A stretch of 64,000 nucleotides of DNA from Chloroflexota bacterium (GTDB lineage Bacteria > Chloroflexota > Dehalococcoidia > Lucifugimonadales > Lucifugimonadaceae), in the NCBI GenBank assembly GCA_018650845.1, contig JABIFF010000012.1, positions 186,001 to 250,000 of the forward strand, in the 5' to 3' direction. The notes beneath the pieces were generated by a model, which saw nothing but the letters and a program-made list of their open reading frames with translations, made no database searches and was not told the origin of the DNA. The position numbers and the translations under genes are program-made. This document shows, piece after piece, positions 62,994-64,000 of this stretch (the stretch's first letter is position 1; the number at the start of each line of letters is the position of its first letter).

Positions 62994-64000
62994 CTAGCTC
63001 CACGCCTCAGTAACGGGGTCGGGTATTCCGTCCCAGCGGCTGGCGCCTAGTGCTCGCATTACAGCGATTCGCTTAACTACTTCGGGATTGCCGAGCCCGT
63101 GAAGCGCCTTGCCAGTGAGAATGTTCACGGCGTTCTCGCCCCAGCGAGTTGCACCAGCGATTCCGCTGATGTCAGAGGTACCAGCAACGTGCGGACTAAT
63201 CGTTAGGTTGTCGAGCTTCAGCAGCGGACTTTCAGCGTCGAGAGGTTCGATCTGCGTAACGTCGATCCCAGCGGCGTAGATAACTCCTGTTTCAAGAGCC
63301 TCCTGCAGTCCGCCTTCATCCACGATCGGACCTCGTGCGCAGTTGATGAATACCGATGTTGGCTTCATCTTCCTGAACGCGTCGATGTTGAATATTTCGT
63401 TGGTCTCGACAGTGGCCGGAGAGTGCACCGTTAGGTAGTCAGATTCAGCGAGCAGCGTGTCGAAATCGACCATTTGCACACCGACCAAATCGGCAGCAGT
63501 CTGAGGCACATACGGATCGTAAGCGATGATCTTTTCAGGCCCAAACCCACGTACGCGATTCGCAAATCCCTTGCCGATGCTGCCGAGTCCGAAGATACCA
63601 ACGGTGTTGCCAGCGATTCGTCGAAGCTTGGCTCGCAAAGGATCAAGTTCCTGAGGGCGATCCGACCAAGCGCCAGCCTTAAGCGCAGTGTTCTGTTCGA
63701 CGATTTGACGGGTGATCGAAAGCAGCATCGCCATCGCGTGATCGGCGACTTCCGAAGTGTTGATACCGGGAGTATTTGTTGCGCAGATGCCAAGCTCTGT
63801 GGCGGCATCGAGATCGATCGAATCGACTCCGACTCCGGAACGTCCGACCATCTTCAAATTAGGAAGTGCTTCCATCACTTTACGAGTGGTATGCGGAACG
63901 GTTCCAACCAGCAGTACATCGGCATCTTTGGCGGCCGTAATCACTTCGTTTTCGGTTCGTGCGGGAACCCATTCAACTTCGATTCCGGCGTTCTTGATCA
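62994..64000 (-). CDS. D-2-hydroxyacid dehydrogenase (SerA-like; 5' end beyond the window)
   Basis: At least 334 residues; the frame continues past base 64000 without a start. Landmarks: GRSGVGVDSIDLDAA (about 52-66), NAD loop TVGIFGLGSIGKGFANRV (about 131-148), INCARGPIVDEGGL with the substrate Arg (about 227-240), a Glu in the DVTQIEPLD block (about 252-260) and ISPHVAG with the catalytic His (about 275). It resembles phosphoglycerate dehydrogenases but lacks the C-terminal ACT or ASB domain, so it could act on another 2-hydroxyacid. A GTG at 63944 is an internal codon, not the start. Confidence 0.88.
   Translation of the reverse strand, partial: IKNAGIEVEWVPARTENEVITAAKDADVLLVGTVPHTTRKVMEALPNLKMVGRSGVGVDSIDLDAATELGICATNTPGINTSEVADHAMAMLLSITRQIVEQNTALKAGAWSDRPQELDPLRAKLRRIAGNTVGIFGLGSIGKGFANRVRGFGPEKIIAYDPYVPQTAADLVGVQMVDFDTLLAESDYLTVHSPATVETNEIFNIDAFRKMKPTSVFINCARGPIVDEGGLQEALETGVIYAAGIDVTQIEPLDAESPLLKLDNLTISPHVAGTSDISGIAGATRWGENAVNILTGKALHGLGNPEVVKRIAVMRALGASRWDGIPDPVTEAWS

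Overview
This 64 kb window is a gene-dense, mid-GC piece of a bacterial chromosome. Gene content points to a Chloroflexota member, probably the Dehalococcoidia/SAR202 side of the phylum. The clues are several enolase-superfamily (mandelate racemase-like) paralogs, an ergothioneine EgtB-EgtD pair, the SCO1664-family/DUF3090 pair, DUF1385, MshA-like and MMPL proteins, T-box leaders and frequent TTG starts. This placement is inference; no rRNA or tRNA gene was recognised to test it. No phage, insertion sequence or CRISPR array was seen. TGA ends several ordinary genes (gdhA, comEA), so it is a normal stop here.

Layout: 1-1747 holds histidine genes (hisF end, a HAD protein, hisIE). 1744-3668 is the minus-strand cluster rplU-rpmA-rpmE-DUF1385, followed by gdhA. 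5081-13972 (minus) carries a glycosyltransferase, a flavin reductase, an AttH/CrtC-like lipoprotein with an MMPL exporter, gyrA, and a degenerate glutamine-amidotransferase homolog. 14042-15561 is pspAB-htpX with a perfect palindrome ahead of htpX. 15713-22886 has an inositol-phosphatase-family gene, DUF427, egtB-egtD, a dispersed inverted-repeat element, a YcaQ-type DNA glycosylase and the SCO1664/DUF3090 pair. 23095-25071 is cimA behind a T-box leader. 25080-33690 is a more accessory stretch: a JAMM peptidase, a fumarylacetoacetase-fold hydratase, two enolase-superfamily enzymes, a penicillin-acylase-family enzyme, a probable 54-aa protein, and a DUF3179 lipoprotein interrupted by one in-frame TGA.

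33785-43469 (minus) is the branched-chain amino acid cluster, transcribed ilvB-ilvN-ilvC-leuA-leuC-(DUF4328)-leuD-leuB behind a second T-box. My reading of the specifier loops is CUC (Leu) for the ilvB leader and AUC (Ile) for the cimA leader, which matches the pathways. ilvE lies separately (57078-58016) behind a structured leader. 43997-47205 has a tandem GNAT protein, an MshA-like glycosyltransferase and a CelD/FemAB-like acyltransferase. 47262-53852 (minus) is glyA-rpsF-ssb-rpsR-PPIase-hom-thrC. 54150-57020 carries a PIG-L deacetylase, a PHP phosphatase and a PAP2-like protein without its catalytic residues. The end has a third enolase-superfamily gene, comEA-comEC, another dispersed repeat and a truncated 2-hydroxyacid dehydrogenase.

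The most unusual feature is the DUF3179 gene at 32542-33690. One TGA sits exactly where the family has the first Cys of its CPxC motif, the frame stays open on both sides, and a small hairpin lies 13 nt downstream. It is either a candidate selenoprotein or a fresh nonsense mutation. Other items worth attention are the two T-boxes with different specifiers, two apparent pseudoenzymes (amidotransferase and PAP2), an S18 protein with an 85-residue acidic tail, the htpX palindrome, and a dispersed inverted-repeat family.
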